From an uncultured Clostridia bacterium (GTDB lineage: Bacteria > Bacillota > Clostridia > Oscillospirales > Oscillospiraceae): 43,776 bases of DNA. Shown one piece after another: positions 40,468 through 43,776 of the stretch. The stretch lies in the NCBI GenBank assembly GCA_947164825.1, contig CAMUYE010000008.1:1-43776 (forward strand), written 5' to 3'. A model generated the notes under the pieces. The model was not told where the DNA came from, searched no databases, and saw nothing but the letters and a program-made list of their open reading frames with translations. Position numbers and translations under genes: made by a program. The stretch's first letter is position 1. Each line of letters begins with the position of its first letter.

Positions 40468-41823
40468 TTATTTTCCGCTTGTCTGGGCAGCGGGCGCTTC
40501 CGCCAGCTTATTGAGCGTTTCGGTGGGGGTGTCGATATGCCCCCGGTGGCGTTTCTGTTCGGGATGGGGCGGGTTGAGCTCCTTGGGGGAGATCTCGCCG
40601 GCCTTGGTCAGGGCGATCTTGGTGAGCATGGGGCCGACCAGCTCGTAGATCAGCACCGAGAAGAGCACGATGGAGCGGATCACGGCTCCGTCGGGGCCCA
40701 ACTGGGTGGAGACCGTCAGGGACATGCCCAGGGCCACGCCGGCCTGGGGCAGGAGGGTGATGCCCAGCCATTTCTGGATGGTCGGGCTGCACTTGGTCAG
40801 CTTCGAGGAGATGGAGGCACCGCAGATCTTGCCCGTGGAACGCAGAAGGATGTAGGCCGCGCCGACGAGGACGGCAACCCAGTCCTTGAAGACCGAGAGA
40901 TCCAGCTCCGCACCGCTGATGACAAAGAACAACACGAAGAGGGGCGCGGTCCAACGGTCCGTTTTCGCCATGAGTTCTTCCGAGCTGGGACAGACGTTGC
41001 AGAAGACCGTGGCCATCATCATGCAGACCAGCAGGGGAGAGAAGCCGAGCTCCACCTCGGCGCCCAGGTCGATGCGCAGCATGGACAGGGACACGGCGAA
41101 GACCACGAAGGTGATCGCCACGCAGAGCCGCTTGGAGCGGGAGTGGAAGAAGCGCTCGAACCAGGTGTAGATGAAGCCGAGCACCGTGCCCAGCGCCAGG
41201 GAGGCAACGACCTCCAGCAGAGGATTCACCAGCACGGAGACCAGGCTGACGCCCACGCCGCTGATCAGGCTCTTGGCAATGCCGAAGCTGACGGCGAAGA
41301 CGATGAGGCCTACGGCGTCGTCCAGGGCGACGATGGGCAGCAGAATGTCCACCAGGGGACCCTTGGCCTTGTACTGGTTTACGACCATCAGCGTGGCCGC
41401 CGGGGCTGTGGCCGTGGCGATGGCGCCCAGGGTGATGCAGTCGGCCACGTTGATCTTGTCAGGCATCAGCAGGTGGAGGCCCAGCAGGCCCAGGTCCACC
41501 AGAATCGTCGCGGAAAGGGCCTGGAAGACGGCGACGACCGTGGCCTGTCGGCCGATGGCTTTGAGCTGTTTGACCCGGAACTCATTGCCGATGGCAAAGG
41601 CGATGAAGCCCAGGGCCACGTCGGAGATGGGTTTCAGCAGAGACACTTCATCAAAGCTGGTGAAGCCGATGCCCTCGACCCCCAGCCGGCCCAGCACGAA
41701 GGGGCCGATCAGCAGACCGGCGATCAGGTAGCCGGTAACGGCGGGAAGCTTCAGAGGCTTCACCACCCGGGAGAGGATCAGTCCCGCAAAGAGGGAGACC
41801 GCAATAGAGAGAAGAACTTCCAT
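40468..41823 (-). CDS. Cation:proton antiporter (CPA2 family)
   Basis: A 451-residue protein with about 12-13 membrane helices. It has LKLPAVTGYLIAGLLIGP near the N-terminus and the ion-binding double aspartate in IVALDDAVGLIVFAVSFGIA, typical of the CPA2 Na+/H+ or K+/H+ exchangers. The last 40 residues are polar. It lacks a TrkA-N regulatory domain. It probably helps with pH or monovalent cation balance. It starts 2 bases after upp and has no clear ribosome site, so it is likely coupled to it. Confidence 0.9.
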   Translation of the reverse strand: MEVLLSIAVSLFAGLILSRVVKPLKLPAVTGYLIAGLLIGPFVLGRLGVEGIGFTSFDEVSLLKPISDVALGFIAFAIGNEFRVKQLKAIGRQATVVAVFQALSATILVDLGLLGLHLLMPDKINVADCITLGAIATATAPAATLMVVNQYKAKGPLVDILLPIVALDDAVGLIVFAVSFGIAKSLISGVGVSLVSVLVNPLLEVVASLALGTVLGFIYTWFERFFHSRSKRLCVAITFVVFAVSLSMLRIDLGAEVELGFSPLLVCMMMATVFCNVCPSSEELMAKTDRWTAPLFVLFFVISGAELDLSVFKDWVAVLVGAAYILLRSTGKICGASISSKLTKCSPTIQKWLGITLLPQAGVALGMSLTVSTQLGPDGAVIRSIVLFSVLIYELVGPMLTKIALTKAGEISPKELNPPHPEQKRHRGHIDTPTETLNKLAEAPAAQTSGK

Positions 41824-41825
41824 GT

Positions 41826-42458
41826 TTATTTTGTCCCGAAGATTCGGTCTCCCGCGTCGCCCAGACCGGGCACGATGTAGGCGTGCTCGTTGAGTTTCTC
41901 ATCCACGGCTGCCACGAAGAGATCCACGTCGGGATGATCCCGGCGAATCACGGCGACGCCCTCGGGCGCGGCGATGATGTCCATGAGAATGATATGCTTG
42001 CAGCCGTATTTTTCCTTCAGGATGCTGATGGCGGCGGAGGCGCTGCCGCCGGTAGCCAGCATGGGATCCACGACGAAGACCTGACGCTCGGAAATGTCGG
42101 GGGGCATCTTGCAGTAGTATTCCACGGGCAGATGGGTATCGGGGTCGCGGTAAAGGCCAATGTGCCCCACCTTGGCGGAGGGGATCAGATCGATCATCGC
42201 GTCCACCATGCCGAGACCGGCCCGCAGGATGGGGACGATCGCGAGCTTTTTGCCGGACAGCTGCTGGACCGTGGCCTTGCCGATGGGCGTCTCGATCTCC
42301 ACCTCGCGCAGAGGAAGATTCCTGGTTGCCTCGTAGCACATCAGCTGGGCGATTTCTCCCACCAGTTCGCGGAATTCCTTGACGCCGGTTTCCTTGTCGC
42401 GCAGAATGCCGAGCTTATGCTGGATCAGCGGATGTTCCAAAACGTGTAAAGAAGCCAT
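41826..42458 (-). CDS. upp: Uracil phosphoribosyltransferase
   Basis: A 210-residue enzyme salvaging uracil to UMP with PRPP. Family features: [21 protein letters not shown] start, [10 protein letters not shown], the PRPP loop [12 protein letters not shown], and the uracil-binding [12 protein letters not shown] near the C-terminus. AGGAGATG precedes the ATG. It lies 33 bases downstream of tsaB in the same direction. Confidence 0.97.
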   Translation of the reverse strand: MASLHVLEHPLIQHKLGILRDKETGVKEFRELVGEIAQLMCYEATRNLPLREVEIETPIGKATVQQLSGKKLAIVPILRAGLGMVDAMIDLIPSAKVGHIGLYRDPDTHLPVEYYCKMPPDISERQVFVVDPMLATGGSASAAISILKEKYGCKHIILMDIIAAPEGVAVIRRDHPDVDLFVAAVDEKLNEHAYIVPGLGDAGDRIFGTK

Positions 42459-42491
42459 ATTATTCCATCTCCTGTTTTATAAAATTTCTGG

Positions 42492-43205
42492 TTATTCAGA
42501 TCTTTTTTCCAGGCGCTCACGTTCGGCCTGGGAAAGACGCAGATAATTAGGGAGGACCAGTGCGGGGTCCTGGGTCAGACCGGCCTGCGCCGCTTCCCAG
42601 GCGGCCAGGGCGACGCCGGAGGCTCGCTGATGCCGCAGGTGTTCGGGCAGAAGCTCAAAGGATAATTCCCGGGCCGTCTGGGACCCGTTCAGCGTATCGT
42701 ACACCAGTGCCGCACCGTCGCCCAGCAGGCGGATGGGCGCATCAAATCCGCGCAGATCCTCTGCCAGCGCTTCGATGGAGATCGCTCGGTCCTCCCGCAG
42801 ACGGACCGGTTTTTCGGCCCGCACTTCAAAGATCGCGTTGTAGACCTGGCTTCGCCGGGCGTCCATGCAGCAGCAGAGCGTTCCCTTGCAGCAAGACGCG
42901 CTCCAGGCCATAGCCTCCAGCGTGGAGACCGGCACGCAGGGCAGCTCCAGCCCCCAGCAGAAGCCCTTCGCAGCGGCGGCCCCGATGCGGACGCCGGTAA
43001 AGCTGCCGGGGCCGTTGGCCCAGGCCGCGAGATCCACGTCGGCAGGGGACAGCTCGCAGTTGTCCAGCAGATCCTTCGCCATCTTCATGAGAGTCCGGCT
43101 GTGGGTCTGACCGCTGTTTTGAAAGTATTCCCCCGTGAGCAGGCCGTCGGTCAGCAGGGCCACGGAGGCGGCTTTTGCGGAGCTCTCAAAGGCTAAGATT
43201 CTCAT
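42492..43205 (-). CDS. tsaB: tRNA threonylcarbamoyladenosine biosynthesis protein TsaB
   Basis: A 237-residue ASKHA-fold protein. It starts MRILAFESSAKAASVAL, and has QTHSRTLM and the NGPGSFTGVRIG motif (about residues 64-75). TsaB is the structural partner of TsaD for t6A37 synthesis and is not itself catalytic. The frame extends to 43364, but GGAGG five bases before ATG 43205 gives the conserved start. It overlaps tsaE by 20 bases. Neither rimI nor tsaD, frequent neighbours, is present. Confidence 0.95.
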   Translation of the reverse strand: MRILAFESSAKAASVALLTDGLLTGEYFQNSGQTHSRTLMKMAKDLLDNCELSPADVDLAAWANGPGSFTGVRIGAAAAKGFCWGLELPCVPVSTLEAMAWSASCCKGTLCCCMDARRSQVYNAIFEVRAEKPVRLREDRAISIEALAEDLRGFDAPIRLLGDGAALVYDTLNGSQTARELSFELLPEHLRHQRASGVALAAWEAAQAGLTQDPALVLPNYLRLSQAERERLEKRSE

Positions 43206-43653
43206 ACCGTCCTCCCGTGATGCTGATATGCCGGAGCGATTCGTCGGCCGGATCGCGGTCAATGGCAACGACCAGAGGGTTCTCCAGCGCGTCCCAAACG
43301 TTTTCGCTCCACTCCACGGCACAGACGCCGCCCCGGTCGAGATAGTCCTCCCAGCCGAGATCAAAGAGCTCTTCGGCGTCCCGGAGCCGGTACATATCGA
43401 AGTGAAACAGGGGCAGGCGTCCCTGAGGATATTCGTTGACGAGGGTGTAGGTGGGGCTCTTCACGCGGCTGCCGGGGGAAAGGATGGCGGCGAGGCCCCG
43501 CACGAAGACGGTCTTCCCGGCTCCGAGATCCCCGTAAAGGGCGATGAAGGGGCGCGCGCCGGTGTCCCGGATGATCTCCCCGAGGCGGCGTCCGGCGGCT
43601 TCGGTCTCCTCGGCGTTCCGGGTGACGATGTCGATGGCGTACTGTTCGTTCAT
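43186..43653 (-). CDS. tsaE: tRNA threonylcarbamoyladenosine biosynthesis ATPase TsaE
   Basis: A 155-residue P-loop ATPase required for t6A synthesis with TsaB and TsaD. It has Walker A YGDLGAGKTVFVRGLA, the SPTYTLVNEY segment, FHFDMYRL and the VEWSENV motif. AAGGAAG lies upstream of the ATG. First gene of the minus-strand unit tsaE-tsaB-upp-antiporter. Confidence 0.96.
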   Translation of the reverse strand: MNEQYAIDIVTRNAEETEAAGRRLGEIIRDTGARPFIALYGDLGAGKTVFVRGLAAILSPGSRVKSPTYTLVNEYPQGRLPLFHFDMYRLRDAEELFDLGWEDYLDRGGVCAVEWSENVWDALENPLVVAIDRDPADESLRHISITGGRYENLSL

Positions 43654-43685
43654 GGCGTATCCGGCTTCCTTGATTCTCTGTGGAT

Positions 43686-43714
43686 ATTATACCACGGATC
43701 CCGGAAAAATACAA
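43686..43714 (-). promoter_or_regulatory. SigA-type promoter of tsaE-tsaB-upp-antiporter
   Basis: On the minus strand TTGTAT (43714-43709) and a perfect TATAAT (43691-43686) are 17 bases apart, with TGG before the -10 (extended form). It lies about 30 bases upstream of tsaE. Confidence 0.78.
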
Positions 43715-43776
43715 GAACTTTTTCCCTCCGAACGAAAAGGAACCGCGTCCCCCGTCCGGCGATGGAGCGGAGAGCG

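Overview
The window is a stretch of chromosome from an endospore-forming, Gram-positive Clostridia-like bacterium, most likely of the Oscillospirales (Clostridium cluster IV) type. The evidence is the Bacillus/Clostridia gene order (yicC-remA-gmk-rpoZ-priA-def-fmt-rsmB-rlmN-prpC-prkC-rsgA), the sporulation pair sipL-spoIVA, a SigH-like sigma factor, a PASTA kinase, c-di-AMP synthesis, CIRCE control of groESL, and clear AAGGAGG ribosome sites. The DNA is GC-rich, roughly 60% by eye. No rRNA, tRNA, CRISPR array or prophage was seen.

Layout. 1-2572 (minus strand): the start of groEL, then groES with a CIRCE operator, and an ABC exporter. 2646-5251: a VanZ-like protein, radC, and a DUF3343 / cysteine-desulfurase-like pair. 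5356-9111: cdaA-cdaR followed by two poorly understood genes, a DUF5685 protein and a J-domain protein. 9163-21273: the housekeeping operon from yicC to rsgA. 21480-24685: sporulation genes sipL and spoIVA behind a possible SigE promoter. 24788-28625: a fold-type-I aminotransferase behind a nested operator-like dyad, a small membrane protein and ruvCAB. 28775-29702: a SigH-like sigma factor and a small zinc-ribbon protein. 29771-29927: a MITE-like element with 19-bp terminal inverted repeats. 30053-40390: a surface-glycopolymer operon. 40468-43653 (minus strand): a CPA2 antiporter, upp, tsaB and tsaE.

The most unusual part is the 10.3-kb surface operon. It has three tandem paralogous Wzy/WaaL-type membrane proteins, two GT2 glycosyltransferases, a Wzx-type flippase, a CDP-glycerol glycerophosphotransferase (TagB/TagF family), a TagD cytidylyltransferase and a HAD phosphatase. 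It reads as a flippase/polymerase-dependent pathway for a glycerol-phosphate-modified glycan that combines O-antigen-type and teichoic-acid-type logic in a Gram-positive organism. No initiating phosphoglycosyltransferase and no TagGH exporter lie in the window.

A second layer of structure is intergenic. Short hairpins of the form GTAG + stem + 3-nt loop + stem recur at five gene ends. Their stem sequences differ but pairing is kept, and heptanucleotide tandem repeats flank several of them. In places these elements supply the stop codon and rewrite the C-terminus of the upstream protein. Starts were chosen from Shine-Dalgarno spacing and family length. All function calls come from reading the sequence and were not checked against a database.
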